The notes below the pieces were generated by a model. It was not told where the DNA came from, did not search any database, and worked only from the letters and a program-made list of their open reading frames with translations. DNA of 64,000 bases from Bacillota bacterium. GTDB lineage: Bacteria > Bacillota > Clostridia > Saccharofermentanales > DTU023. Positions 16,629-25,119 of this stretch are shown piece after piece. The translations under genes were made by a program, and so were the position numbers. The stretch lies in contig JAFAAL010000012.1 of the NCBI GenBank assembly GCA_023426575.1, forward strand, positions 62,001 through 126,000, read 5' to 3'. The stretch's first letter is position 1. Every line of letters begins with the position of its first letter.

Positions 16629-16634
16629 ATTATA
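16629..16634 (-). promoter_or_regulatory. possible pgsA -10 box
   Basis: Reverse strand TATAAT overlapping the rimO stop codon, 28 bases before pgsA. No convincing -35 box is seen; it may be an internal promoter or chance. Confidence 0.35.
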
Positions 16635-17967
16635 CAGTCTTTGCCGTTAAATCATACCCTTGGACATCGATGATCTCAGCTCGGACTCGCTGACCAAGTC
16701 TCAGCTCCTCTCCTCGGCTGTTGAGGAGGAAAATATCGGGGTCAATCTCGGGAGCCTCTCCGTAAGAACGGCCGACATAGAAGATGCCGTCGGGAGACAC
16801 GGACTCAAGCAAGACATCAACTCTCTGACCGAGACGTGCCTTCGCCTGTCTCTCAGCAATCTCGGCCTGTACAGTCATGACGCGCTCGACGCGTGAGGCC
16901 TTGGTCTCATCATCAATCTGCCCGGGGAGGCGATAGGCCCTCGTTTTTTCCTCAGGGGAAAAGGCAAAGCAACCCAAGCGGTCAAAGGGATGTTCCTGAA
17001 TAAAGTCGATGAGCTCGCTGACCTCATCTTCTCTTTCGCCAGGAAAACCCAAGAGAACGGTCGTACGTAGGATGAGATTTGGAATACTGTTTCTGAGACG
17101 CAAGATATTTCGAGCAATATCAGCCTTTGTCTCATGACGGCCCATGCGCTTCAAAATGGCGTCGCTGACATGCTGAATCGGCATGTCCAAATAGGGTAAA
17201 ATTCGCTCTTCACTGGCCATGAGAGCGATCATCTCATCACTCAGGGCATCGCCATAGGTATACATTAGTCGAATCCAAGGGATCTCTGTCTCTTCGAGGA
17301 GGGCTCGCAGAACTGTGACAAGCGTCTCCCCTGTCTTGAGATCCGTCCCATAGCGCGCAGTGTCTTGGGCGACGAGAATCAACTCCTGGAACCCAGCCTT
17401 GGACAGATCCCTGGCCTCGCGCACGAGACTTGCCTGAGGTCTGGAGCGCAGAGGGCCACGAATACCTGGAATCGCGCAAAAAGCACAGTGATTTGAGCAG
17501 CCTTCAGCCACTTTGAGATAGGCGTAGGCGCGGCTGAGATCGGCCACGCGGCCCTGCTCCAAGTGCGCTAGGGAGCCAGGGGCTGGGGCTCTCATGCAGG
17601 GCTCAAACTGCTCCTGGCCGAGGGCATCCAGCACTTGAGCTATATTCTTATATTCAGCTGTGCCGAGACAGGCATCAACTTCTGGCAGATCTCTATAGAC
17701 CTCGGCCATATAGCGCTGGGGCAGGCAACCTGTCATGACTAGCTTAGCGCCAGGGCGCTTGAGATCGGCAAGTTCGAGCGTCGCCGAGATGGCCTCCGCC
17801 TTGGCCGCAGTGATGAAGCCACAGGTATTGATGATCAGGTAGTCAGCCGCTTCTGGATCTGGCGTAAATTCATATCCCGCCTCGCGCAAGATATAGATCA
17901 TGCTCTCAGCATCCGCCTCATTTTTGGGGCAGCCAAGAGATAGGAGATAATACTTATTCTTCTTCAA
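16630..17967 (-). CDS. rimO: ribosomal protein S12 methylthiotransferase RimO
   Basis: A 445-residue radical-SAM enzyme that adds a methylthio group to the conserved Asp of ribosomal protein S12. The N-terminal MTTase domain has Cys13, Cys49 and Cys81 (LGCPKNEADAE, NTCGF, TGCLPQ) for the auxiliary 4Fe-4S cluster; the radical-SAM cluster is Cys157, Cys161, Cys164 (GCSNHCAFCAIPGIRG). A TRAM domain closes the protein (VLLESVSPDGIFYVGRS). LGCPKN separates RimO from MiaB. It starts with TTG, supported by GGAGGAG 4 bases upstream, inside the last codons of recX. Confidence 0.95.
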   Translation of the reverse strand: MKKNKYYLLSLGCPKNEADAESMIYILREAGYEFTPDPEAADYLIINTCGFITAAKAEAISATLELADLKRPGAKLVMTGCLPQRYMAEVYRDLPEVDACLGTAEYKNIAQVLDALGQEQFEPCMRAPAPGSLAHLEQGRVADLSRAYAYLKVAEGCSNHCAFCAIPGIRGPLRSRPQASLVREARDLSKAGFQELILVAQDTARYGTDLKTGETLVTVLRALLEETEIPWIRLMYTYGDALSDEMIALMASEERILPYLDMPIQHVSDAILKRMGRHETKADIARNILRLRNSIPNLILRTTVLLGFPGEREDEVSELIDFIQEHPFDRLGCFAFSPEEKTRAYRLPGQIDDETKASRVERVMTVQAEIAERQAKARLGQRVDVLLESVSPDGIFYVGRSYGEAPEIDPDIFLLNSRGEELRLGQRVRAEIIDVQGYDLTAKTV

Positions 17968-18427
17968 AAGTCTCCTCCAGAGCTCGTCTCACAAGATCAG
18001 AGCTGAAGCCCCGCCCGAGCAAAAAGCGATATGCCCGCTGATATCCCTTGTCCTTGAGGGAGGAAGAGAGATCGGCTAGCAATTCCATGAGTCGTGATGC
18101 CTCAGGAGGAAGTTCAGAAAGCACCTCCTCAGCCGCCACTCGGTCAATCCCCTGCTCATAGAGCAAGTTTTTCAAGAAGAGATCTCCCTTGGCCCTTCTC
18201 CCCTGATGTCGCGCCACGCTGATGCGCGCCGCCCTTAGGTCAGAAAGGTAGTCCATATCCTCCAGGTCGACAATGACCTGCTCAATGAGCCCCGACTCAT
18301 AGCCCAAGCGCTGTAGTTTATGCCGAATGGCCGCCCGTGAGCGGCTGAAATTAGAGCCGATGTACTTGACAGCAGCTTCTCTTGCTGACCGATAATCCTG
18401 TTCTTCAGATTTATTCATCTCAGTCAT
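17954..18427 (-). CDS. recX: regulatory protein RecX
   Basis: A 157-residue RecX: three-helix repeats are seen (AIRHKLQRLGYESGLIEQVIVDL, then GDLFLKNLLYEQGIDRVAAEEVL, then AYRFLLGRGFSSDLVRRALEE), the family pattern of tandem helical modules that lie in the RecA filament groove and modulate its activity. It overlaps the recA stop by 8 bases and the rimO start by 14. The start is uncertain among TTG 18430, ATG 18427 and ATG 18418; none has a strong binding site, consistent with coupling to recA. Confidence 0.88.
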   Translation of the reverse strand: MTEMNKSEEQDYRSAREAAVKYIGSNFSRSRAAIRHKLQRLGYESGLIEQVIVDLEDMDYLSDLRAARISVARHQGRRAKGDLFLKNLLYEQGIDRVAAEEVLSELPPEASRLMELLADLSSSLKDKGYQRAYRFLLGRGFSSDLVRRALEETFEEE

Positions 18428-19574
18428 CAAGATTTAAGAGCTCGTCGAGTTCAGCATCGACATCATCCTCTTCGACTTGAGTTTTCTTCTGTGGGCGAAC
18501 GCTCTGTTCCTTCTCCTCGGGACTGTCACTGGGATCACCCCCGATGTGATAGTGCTGACGCACTGCCTCTTCAATCTCCTCAAACTTGTCGGGATTTTCT
18601 TTGAGCCATTGGCGGGCATTGGTCTGGCCCTGGCCCAGTTTTTCATCCTTATAGCTGTACCACGAACCCGATTTATCAATAATATCCAGCTCGGAGGCAA
18701 GATCGAGCAAGGTGCCCTCACGTGAGATTCCCTCCCCATAGAGGATGTCAAAGATCGCTTCTCGGAAGGGAGGCGCCATTTTGTTCTTGACGACTTTAAC
18801 TCTTGTCTTGGCACCGACGGACTCCGTTCCGTCTTTTAAGGTATCAATTCTGCGCACATCAAGGCGTACAGAGGCATAAAACTTGAGAGCACGACCACCA
18901 GTCGTCGTCTCAGGATTGCCGAACATCACGCCGATTTTCTCACGTAGCTGATTGATAAAGATAATCAGAGTTTCTGACTTTGCGGAAACACCTGCGAGTT
19001 TTCTCAGGGCCTGGGACATCAGTCGTGCCTGCGCTCCGACTTGGACGTCACCCATCTCGCCGTCAATCTCCGCCTTGGGGACGAGGGCCGCAACAGAGTC
19101 GACGACAATAATGTCGACGGCTCCCGAGCGAACCAGCGCCTCACAGATCTCGAGCGCTTGCTCACCATGATCGGGCTGGGAGATTAATAACTCATCGACA
19201 TCGACCCCGATTTTTTCGGCGTAAACAGGATCGAGGGCGTGCTCAGCATCAATAAATGCCGCAATCCCTCCCTGCTTCTGACATTCTGCGACCACGTGAA
19301 GAGCCACTGTTGTCTTACCAGAACTCTCCGGACCATAAATCTCGACGATTCTACCGCGTGGCAAGCCGCCGATACCGAGGGCGATGTCTAGTGATAGAGC
19401 CCCCGTCGGAATCGATTGGACATTGATATGTTCTTCTTCTCCCATTTTGAGGATGGCGCCCTTGCCAAACTGCTTCTCGATCTGCTTCATCGCCATATCG
19501 AGAGCCTTCTGACGTTCGCCCTCCCCCTTGGGTCCTATATTCTGACTCGATTTCCCAGACTTTGCTTTTGCCAT
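18420..19574 (-). CDS. recA: recombinase RecA
   Basis: A 384-residue RecA. Walker A GPESSGKTT is at 81-89; the signature ALKFYASVRLDVRR and the L2 loop NQLREKIGVMFGNPETTTGG are intact. RecA forms filaments on single-stranded DNA for recombination and stimulates SOS repressor cleavage. A long acidic tail (about 340-384, rich in Glu, Asp) is normal. The ATG at 19574 has AAGGAG 7 bases upstream. No canonical DinR/LexA operator (GAAC-N4-GTTC) is visible in the 75 bases upstream, so SOS control is not evident from the sequence. Confidence 0.98.
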   Translation of the reverse strand: MAKAKSGKSSQNIGPKGEGERQKALDMAMKQIEKQFGKGAILKMGEEEHINVQSIPTGALSLDIALGIGGLPRGRIVEIYGPESSGKTTVALHVVAECQKQGGIAAFIDAEHALDPVYAEKIGVDVDELLISQPDHGEQALEICEALVRSGAVDIIVVDSVAALVPKAEIDGEMGDVQVGAQARLMSQALRKLAGVSAKSETLIIFINQLREKIGVMFGNPETTTGGRALKFYASVRLDVRRIDTLKDGTESVGAKTRVKVVKNKMAPPFREAIFDILYGEGISREGTLLDLASELDIIDKSGSWYSYKDEKLGQGQTNARQWLKENPDKFEEIEEAVRQHYHIGGDPSDSPEEKEQSVRPQKKTQVEEDDVDAELDELLNLDD

Positions 19575-19655
19575 GGTCACTCTCCTTTTTTAAATCTCTA
19601 TATACACTAACAGGCCTAGGAGATCTCAAGGTCCTCCATGGGCTGTCAATTTAAG

Positions 19656-20156
19656 TCAAAAGCCTCCAATGGGGCTTTTGGATATCATCTCTATAAGTCC
19701 GCGATAGGCCTCTAAGACGGCCATCTCACGGATGCTCTGACGATCCCCCTGAAAATCACATTCTTGAACTCGATAGCGCTGCCCTAAGCGATAGCCAATA
19801 TACACTCGCCCGACAGCTTGACCGCCAGCAGCCTCTGGCCCCGCGTTCCCTGTCAAACTCAGCGCCGCATCGCTGGGGATAAGGGTCAAAAGACCCTTGA
19901 GCATCCGCAGCGCACAGTCCTCGCTGACGACTGAGCCTCCCGGGAGCTTATTGAGATCAATCTTGAGCAGATCCCGTTTGACACTATCCTGATAACAGAC
20001 GACGCCCCCAGTTAAGAGGGGCGATATCCCCGGAATCTCAACGAGCTTCGACATGGCCAGTCCGCCTGAGAGCGACTCAGCACAGGCCAGCGTCAAGCCC
20101 TTGTCGCGGAGGGCGGCCGCCAGCGCGACCGCCCCCTCGTGAAGTTTTCTATGCAT
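19656..20156 (-). CDS. pncC: nicotinamide-nucleotide amidase PncC (CinA C-terminal domain only)
   Basis: A 166-residue stand-alone CinA_C domain. LACAESLSGG (23-32) holds the catalytic serine region, Lys60 lies in CYQDSVKRDLL, and SLTGNAGPEAAGG is the phosphate/nucleotide loop. The enzyme deamidates NMN to nicotinate mononucleotide, salvaging pyridine nucleotides. In many Bacillota the gene next to recA encodes full-length CinA of about 410 residues with an N-terminal COG1058 domain; that half is absent here. The ATG at 20156 overlaps the folD stop as ATGCATAG and has GAGGG 5 bases upstream. Confidence 0.88.
   Translation of the reverse strand: MHRKLHEGAVALAAALRDKGLTLACAESLSGGLAMSKLVEIPGISPLLTGGVVCYQDSVKRDLLKIDLNKLPGGSVVSEDCALRMLKGLLTLIPSDAALSLTGNAGPEAAGGQAVGRVYIGYRLGQRYRVQECDFQGDRQSIREMAVLEAYRGLIEMISKSPIGGF
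19658..19679 (-). terminator. possible terminator at the end of pncC
   Basis: AAAAGCC-8-base loop-GGCTTTT overlapping the last codons and stop of pncC. The T run belongs to the stem itself, so strength is doubtful, but it falls exactly between pncC and recA. Confidence 0.4.
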
Positions 20157-21009
20157 CCATGCCCTCATGGCGCTTGTAGGCCTGGAGGGTATTAGACATC
20201 AACATCGCAATCGTCATCGGGCCGACACCGCCAGGAACTGGTGTGATGGCCTGGACGTGGGGCTCGACCTCGGCGAAGTCAATATCCCCGACGACCTTGC
20301 CGTCGTCTTTTCGATTGATGGAGACATCGATGATCACTTGATTTGGATTGGTGTAGTCAAGATCAATCATCTCAGCCCGGCCCATCGCAGAGACCAAGAT
20401 GTCTGCCTCTTGGCAAATTTCTTTCATATTGGCCGTCTTGGAATGGCAGATCGTCACAGTCGCGTGCTCACGGAGAAGCATGAGTGCAATCGGTTTGCCG
20501 ACGATATTGGAGCGTCCGAGGACAACGGCCTTCTTGCCAGCAATTTCGATTCCGTAATCGTGGAGCATCTCCATGATGCCTGCTGGCGTGCAGGGCTCAA
20601 GAGTCGGCAGTCCCAAGAGAAGCTTCCCTGCACTGATCGGGTGGAATCCGTCGACATCCTTATCGGGGCTGATCGTCTCGATGACAAGATCCTCATTGAG
20701 ATGCTTGGGCAGGGGCAGCTGGCACAAAATCCCATCACAGTCCGGATTGTTATTGAGCTCCTTGACGAGATTTAAGAGTTCTTCCTCCGTCGTATCTTCA
20801 GGCAAATTCTTCTTCCAAGAGACGAAGCCGCACTGCTCACACGCCTTTTCCTTGTTGCGGACATAAATCGAAGAGGCAGGATCGGCGCCGACCTGTATGA
20901 CGGCGAGACCAGGGGCTCTTTTGCCCGAAGCCTTGAGTTCTTCAACTTCCGCCTTGATTCTTTCCTTCACTTTCTTGGACAGTTCTCGACCGTCAATTCT
21001 GATTGCCAT
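20149..21009 (-). CDS. folD: FolD, methylenetetrahydrofolate dehydrogenase/cyclohydrolase
   Basis: A 286-residue bifunctional enzyme interconverting 5,10-methylene-, methenyl- and 10-formyl-THF. Signatures: YVRNKEKACEQCGF (about 49-62, including the catalytic Lys), GILCQLPLPKHL, KDVDGFHP, and PVPGGVGPMTIAMLMSNT near the C-terminus; the nucleotide fold is at VVLGRSNIVGKPIALML. AAAGGA precedes the ATG by 7 bases. It lies between ftsK and pncC. Its substrate, methenyl-THF, is also the product of FchA in the histidine pathway encoded at 45-49 kb. Confidence 0.97.
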   Translation of the reverse strand: MAIRIDGRELSKKVKERIKAEVEELKASGKRAPGLAVIQVGADPASSIYVRNKEKACEQCGFVSWKKNLPEDTTEEELLNLVKELNNNPDCDGILCQLPLPKHLNEDLVIETISPDKDVDGFHPISAGKLLLGLPTLEPCTPAGIMEMLHDYGIEIAGKKAVVLGRSNIVGKPIALMLLREHATVTICHSKTANMKEICQEADILVSAMGRAEMIDLDYTNPNQVIIDVSINRKDDGKVVGDIDFAEVEPHVQAITPVPGGVGPMTIAMLMSNTLQAYKRHEGMDA

Positions 21010-21021
21010 AGTACATCCTTT

Positions 21022-23733
21022 CTAGTTTCCCTCACCCGGATTCAAGAGGGCGTGGAATTGCTTCATATCTTTCACCACTATCTTACGTGGTTTAGACCCT
21101 TCAAAGGGGCCGATCGCCCCGACATCGTGCAGCTGATCTACAATGCGTGCCGCTCTAGGATAGCCAATATTCAAGCGTCTTTGCAGTAACGAAATTGAAG
21201 CGTAGTCATTGTCGAGGCAGACTTGCATCGCATCGGGCAAGAGCTCATCCATTTCATCGTCGTCGCCCGCCGCTCCCGCACTGACAACTGCTCGACTTGA
21301 ATTTTCAATAGCTTCCCCTACTTCCTCGTCATACTGCTCGCCAAAGTGACTCTTGAGATACTTGACGACAGCCTCCACCTCGCGATCTGTGACAAAAGAG
21401 CCTTGACCGCGCAGAGATTTTGCGGAGGACTGCGGCGCATAGATCATGTCACCTTTTCCCAAGAGTTTTTCAGCTCCTGCCAAGTCGAGGATGGTTCGAG
21501 AATCTACTTGGCTTGCTACGGCAAAGGCGATACGAGAGGGAATATTCGCTTTGATGACACCTGTGATGACGTCGACGGAAGGGCGCTGAGTGGCGATGAT
21601 CAGATGAATACCTGCAGCTCTCGCCATGGCCGTCAGCCGAGAAATCGACTCCTCGACCTCGGCGGCAGACGTCGCCATCAGGTCGGATAACTCATCGATG
21701 ACAAGAACGATATAAGGCAGTCTCTCGTTAGAGAGCTTTGGATCGGTAAGGAAGTGACCACTGGCCAACCAGTCATTGAAAGAAGTAAAGTCGCGGACGC
21801 CCGCATGGGCAAAGAGATTGTAGCGTCGACTCATCTCATCGACGGCCCAGCGCAGGACAGCCGTCGCCTTTTTGGGGTTGGTAACTACTGGCTGGAGAAG
21901 ATGCGGAATCCCGTTATACACCGAGAGTTCGACCACCTTGGGATCGATCATCAGCAGTCTCAAGTCTTCGGGCCCGCTGCGGTAGAGGAGAGAGATCAGG
22001 ATCGAATTGATACAGACAGACTTCCCCGAGCCCGTGGCCCCTGCTATTAAAAGATGGGGCATCTTTGCGATGTCACAGAAAATAGGCTCACCCTGTATAT
22101 CGCGACCAATGGCCGAGAGGAGGGGCGCCTTGTTCTCTTGAAAGCGGCGATCCTCTAGAATCCCGCGGAGGAGGACCGCTGAGGTCTGCTTATTGGGGAT
22201 CTCTATACCGACGGCAGACTTACCCGGAATGGGGGCCTCAATTCGCACAGCCGTCGCTGCCAGCGCAAGCGCAATATCATCGGCCAAGCTGACAATTTTG
22301 GAGACCTTGACACCTGGGCCAGGTGCAATCTCAAAGCGCGAAATCGTCGGTCCAGTGGTGAAATTGATAACCTTGGCTGAGATGCCAAAATCGTTGAGCG
22401 TCTTCTCCAAGGTCGCCCCGAGCAGGCGAATTTCTGCCTCCTGTTCAGGATTCTCCTTCTGTCTTTGCTCAGGCTGCAGGAGCTTCATGGGTGGTGCGGC
22501 GTAGACTTGCAGCTGCTGCGCCTTCTTCTTGGGCGGAGTCGCCCCCTCTTGTCGATCCTGCCAATTATCGCGCGCATCTTCAGCTTGAAGCGATTCACTC
22601 AGCGCCTCGATCTCCTGAGCCCTGGCAAGAATATCCTCGTCGAGCTCAAAAGCAGAAAGTGACTCTTCGCTCTTTATTTTCACCTCCGGCGGGGGGCTCA
22701 TCTCAGCGCGATCGATGCTATCGAGCTGTGGCAGCGCGGACAGCTCGTCACTCGAGGCATATGCCCCTGGCGCCTCAGCGAGATCTGTCAGTCTCCAATC
22801 TCCATCAGGCAGTCCAAAAGTCAACGCGTCATCTGAGGACCAAGAATTGCCCGAGATCTCGGGGCTTGTAGACTCCTCCAATTGGAATCCCGACGACGGA
22901 ATCGCCGTGCTCCTTACAAATTCAGAAGCTGACCATTCGTCTCTGGGCGACATATTCGTCAAACGATTGAGCTCCTCTTGTGAATCATGCTCAGTCATAA
23001 GCTCTTCTACCGTCTCCACAGTGTCACGCCCAAGCCGCCTGTCATCCGGCTCCGGGCGTATCATCTCATTCTCCTCGAGGGCTCGCGCTCTATGGTCGCG
23101 CCTCGACTCCATGTAATCAGACTTATAAGACATGAGGCTGAGATATCCACTCCGAATCAGGGAGGCATAAGAGAAGTTGAACAAGAGCAAAAGAATCATC
23201 AGGAGGGCGATGGCCAAGAGGATGACGGCACCGACCTGACCGACGACATTGACGAGACCAAGACTCATGAGCGTAGCAAAGAAGCCACCATACCAGAAAG
23301 CCGAAGCGTGTGTGACTTCCTCAATACCTCGGGCCTGCCAGAGAAGGCTCAAGACCCTCGTCGCCCGAACCTCGCCATCGACAGTGGCCAAACGAATGAG
23401 CTCATCTTCAGAAACCGTGAAGACAGAGATCAGACACATGAGAGCAAGGAAAAGACAGAGCGTCAGAATCTGCCTCTTACGGGAAAAAGCAAGCTCGCGC
23501 GCCAAAAAGATCTCTAAAGCGAGATAGGAGCAAAGAAAAGGCGGCAGGTGGGCTGCCGTACCGAAGAGCGAAGCCAAAAAATCGCCGATATGAGCGCCGA
23601 GCTCACCCGTCAGACCCTGAGGCAACCAGAGAATGGCCGCCACAAAAAGAGCGAGACCAATGAGCAACATCGCTCCCAATTCCCGCCGCTGTGCCTGCCT
23701 GCGCTCTCGCTCTGCCTTAGTCATTCTCGCCAT
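21022..23733 (-). CDS. ftsK: FtsK/SpoIIIE-family DNA translocase
   Basis: A 903-residue membrane-anchored DNA pump that moves chromosomal DNA through the closing septum. About residues 20-190 hold four hydrophobic segments; 190-430 is a polar, acidic linker rich in Ser/Asp/Glu; then the motor, with Walker A IAGATGSGKSV near residue 563 and Walker B IVLVIDELSDLM, followed by the IATQRPSVDVITG motif. The last 65 residues (DNDYASISLLQRRLNIGYPRAARIVD) are the gamma winged-helix domain that reads chromosome polarity sequences. ATG 23733 has GAGG 6 bases upstream and overlaps the NUDIX gene by 17 bases. FtsK and SpoIIIE cannot be told apart here. Confidence 0.95.
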   Translation of the reverse strand: MARMTKAERERRQAQRRELGAMLLIGLALFVAAILWLPQGLTGELGAHIGDFLASLFGTAAHLPPFLCSYLALEIFLARELAFSRKRQILTLCLFLALMCLISVFTVSEDELIRLATVDGEVRATRVLSLLWQARGIEEVTHASAFWYGGFFATLMSLGLVNVVGQVGAVILLAIALLMILLLLFNFSYASLIRSGYLSLMSYKSDYMESRRDHRARALEENEMIRPEPDDRRLGRDTVETVEELMTEHDSQEELNRLTNMSPRDEWSASEFVRSTAIPSSGFQLEESTSPEISGNSWSSDDALTFGLPDGDWRLTDLAEAPGAYASSDELSALPQLDSIDRAEMSPPPEVKIKSEESLSAFELDEDILARAQEIEALSESLQAEDARDNWQDRQEGATPPKKKAQQLQVYAAPPMKLLQPEQRQKENPEQEAEIRLLGATLEKTLNDFGISAKVINFTTGPTISRFEIAPGPGVKVSKIVSLADDIALALAATAVRIEAPIPGKSAVGIEIPNKQTSAVLLRGILEDRRFQENKAPLLSAIGRDIQGEPIFCDIAKMPHLLIAGATGSGKSVCINSILISLLYRSGPEDLRLLMIDPKVVELSVYNGIPHLLQPVVTNPKKATAVLRWAVDEMSRRYNLFAHAGVRDFTSFNDWLASGHFLTDPKLSNERLPYIVLVIDELSDLMATSAAEVEESISRLTAMARAAGIHLIIATQRPSVDVITGVIKANIPSRIAFAVASQVDSRTILDLAGAEKLLGKGDMIYAPQSSAKSLRGQGSFVTDREVEAVVKYLKSHFGEQYDEEVGEAIENSSRAVVSAGAAGDDDEMDELLPDAMQVCLDNDYASISLLQRRLNIGYPRAARIVDQLHDVGAIGPFEGSKPRKIVVKDMKQFHALLNPGEGN

Positions 23734-24304
23734 ACACAACCTCTGCCTCTTGAGATTCTAAACACATGTGATGCAAGAGCGCTAGCTGCGTCTTGGCATC
23801 CTTGATCTCCCCTCTTAATACTCTCTGATAAGCCTCAGCAAGAGAGATCCACTCACAATGAATGAACTCCCCTGGATCGGGCATCATCTCCTGCACCTTC
23901 TGACAGTCCCTGGCAATGAAGACATGGATGGATTCATCAAGATAGCCAGGACTCGGATAAAAGGATAGAAACATTTGCCAGTTATCTGAGCTCAAGCCAC
24001 ATTCTTCTAGCAGCTCTCGCTGTGCACACGCAAGAGGCGACTCTCCTCGCTCTACTTTCCCCGCAGGAAGCTCTGGAATGAGCTCTCCATACGGGGCTCG
24101 ATATTGCCAGATAAGGGGCATCTGAAGATCCGAAGTCAAAGCCAAAATCGCAGCACCCCCCGGGTGTCGCACAATTTCACGCGTCGACCTCTCCCCATCG
24201 CTCAGGGCAACATCCCTGACTTCCACAGAAAAGACACGACCTGAAAAGACCTCACGTCCTCCGAGATCTTTCTCCATCAGCCGTTCGCGCTCATTATCTC
24301 GCAT
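23717..24304 (-). CDS. NUDIX hydrolase, ADP-ribose pyrophosphatase type
   Basis: A 195-residue protein with a complete Nudix box at residues 82-104 (G-x5-E-x7-REL-x-EE-x-GL; visible as GKVERGE, then RELLEECGL). The preceding RHPGGAAILAL and YRAPYGELIPELPAGK are typical of the ADP-ribose/NudF subgroup, which hydrolyses ADP-ribose to AMP and ribose 5-phosphate. The ATG at 24304 has GGAG 9 bases upstream and overlaps the rnhA stop by 11 bases. Substrate is inferred from family resemblance only. Confidence 0.85.
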   Translation of the reverse strand: MRDNERERLMEKDLGGREVFSGRVFSVEVRDVALSDGERSTREIVRHPGGAAILALTSDLQMPLIWQYRAPYGELIPELPAGKVERGESPLACAQRELLEECGLSSDNWQMFLSFYPSPGYLDESIHVFIARDCQKVQEMMPDPGEFIHCEWISLAEAYQRVLRGEIKDAKTQLALLHHMCLESQEAEVVYGEND

Positions 24305-24785
24305 TGGACTGCTCTCCTGCCTCAGATTCAGTCTCCGAGCGCGCGACACCGTCTCTCAGCGTTCGGACGGCGAGTTCATCGACAAAATTATTATAGTGAT
24401 CATCCGCATGACCCTTGACCTTGATCCATTCCACTTCATGCTTGGCTGTCAGAGTCAAAAGCTTCTGCCAGAGGTCGAGATTGGCCACTGGTTGCTTGGC
24501 GGAATTCCTCCAGCCCTTCTTCTGCCAGCGATCATACCAACGCTCATGAAACGCCCGTACGAGATAGGCCGAATCAGAATGGAGGTAGACCTTGCAAGGA
24601 TACTTCAGAGCCGAGAGGGCCTCTATCGCCGCCATCATTTCCATGCGATTATTCGTCGTATCCGAAACGAAACCAGATTGACTCTTCTCATGCTGGCCTA
24701 GCTTCAAAAAATAGGCCCAGGCTCCAGGCCCAGGATTCCCAGAACATGCCCCATCTGTATAGATGATCAACTTCTCAGAACTCAA
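24294..24785 (-). CDS. rnhA: ribonuclease HI
   Basis: A 163-residue RNase HI removing RNA from RNA-DNA hybrids. IIYTDGACSGNPGPGAWA contains Asp11; TTNNRMEMMAAIEAL contains Glu49; HSDSAYLV contains Asp71; the last acidic residue is in GHADDHYNN. The start is the TTG at 24785, with GAGGAG 6 bases upstream and the family N-terminus right after it. A longer frame to 24944 must be rejected because it would run through tRNA-Trp and its terminator. Overlaps the NUDIX gene at its 3' end. The organism thus has both RNase HI and RNase HII. Confidence 0.93.
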   Translation of the reverse strand: MSSEKLIIYTDGACSGNPGPGAWAYFLKLGQHEKSQSGFVSDTTNNRMEMMAAIEALSALKYPCKVYLHSDSAYLVRAFHERWYDRWQKKGWRNSAKQPVANLDLWQKLLTLTAKHEVEWIKVKGHADDHYNNFVDELAVRTLRDGVARSETESEAGEQSNAR

Positions 24786-24813
24786 GCGCTTCTCCTCGTT
24801 AAATACTTCTCCG

Positions 24814-24822
24814 ATTTTAACA
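24814..24822 (-). promoter_or_regulatory. extended -10 promoter for rnhA operon
   Basis: Reverse strand TGT-TAAAAT (hexamer 24814-24819), directly beyond the T tract of the tRNA-Trp terminator and about 28 bases before the rnhA TTG. No -35 box is recognisable. Confidence 0.45.
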
Positions 24823-24823
24823 T

Positions 24824-24852
24824 AAAAAAAGGATTGTCGCTTCCGACAATCC
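24824..24852 (-). terminator. intrinsic terminator of tRNA-Trp
   Basis: Reverse strand GGATTGTCG-GAAG-CGACAATCC (24831-24852) followed by seven T; begins right after the encoded CCA end. Confidence 0.92.
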
Positions 24853-24927
24853 TGGCAGGGGAGACGCGATTCGAACACGCAACCGACGGTTTTGGAGACC
24901 GTTGCTCTACCGTTGAGCCACTCCCCT
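24853..24927 (-). tRNA. tRNA-Trp (anticodon CCA)
   Basis: A 75-base tRNA including an encoded CCA (24853-24855). The acceptor AGGGGAG pairs perfectly with CTCCCCT, discriminator G; D arm GGCTCAACGGTAGAGC; anticodon stem ACGGT/ACCGT with loop CTCCAAA giving anticodon CCA; T arm GCGTGTTCGAATCGCGT shows the TTCGA core. It has its own consensus promoter and terminator. Confidence 0.96.
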
Positions 24928-24939
24928 ATGAGCTTCTGC

Positions 24940-24969
24940 ATCATAGCAGTTATCGTTCACCGCTGTCAA
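24940..24969 (-). promoter_or_regulatory. promoter of tRNA-Trp
   Basis: Reverse strand TTGACA (24964-24969), 18-base spacer ending in TGC, TATGAT (24940-24945). Consensus -35 plus an extended -10; predicted start about 6 bases before the mature 5' end. Confidence 0.85.
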
Positions 24970-25003
24970 GGTCTACCACATGCTCTCATTTCATCTCCGA
25001 GCC

Positions 25004-25031
25004 TTGACATCTATCAATCCTTCGCTATAAT
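25004..25031 (+). promoter_or_regulatory. promoter of tRNA-Pro
   Basis: TTGACA (25004-25009), 16-base spacer, TATAAT (25026-25031): both hexamers are perfect sigma-70/A consensus. It faces away from the tRNA-Trp promoter, the two -35 boxes being 34 bases apart. Confidence 0.93.
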
Positions 25032-25042
25032 CAAATAGCAAT

Positions 25043-25119
25043 CGGGGTGTAGCTCAGGTGGCTAGAGTGCGTGCTTGGGGTGCACGAGGTCGCAAGTTCA
25101 AGTCTTGTCACTCCGACCA
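25043..25119 (+). tRNA. tRNA-Pro (anticodon GGG)
   Basis: A 77-base tRNA with encoded CCA. Acceptor CGGGGTG pairs with CACTCCG (one G-T), with the C1-G72 pair and discriminator A typical of bacterial tRNA-Pro. The anticodon loop TTGGGGT gives GGG, with G37 as the TrmD methylation target. T arm GCAAGTTCAAGTCTTGT has TTCAA. Confidence 0.96.

Noticed and set aside
19575..19655. Possible LexA/DinR operator upstream of recA
   Set aside because: No GAAC-N4-GTTC type palindrome is present; TTGACA at 19644-19649 lacks a matching -10 box at 17 bases, so I do not call a promoter either.
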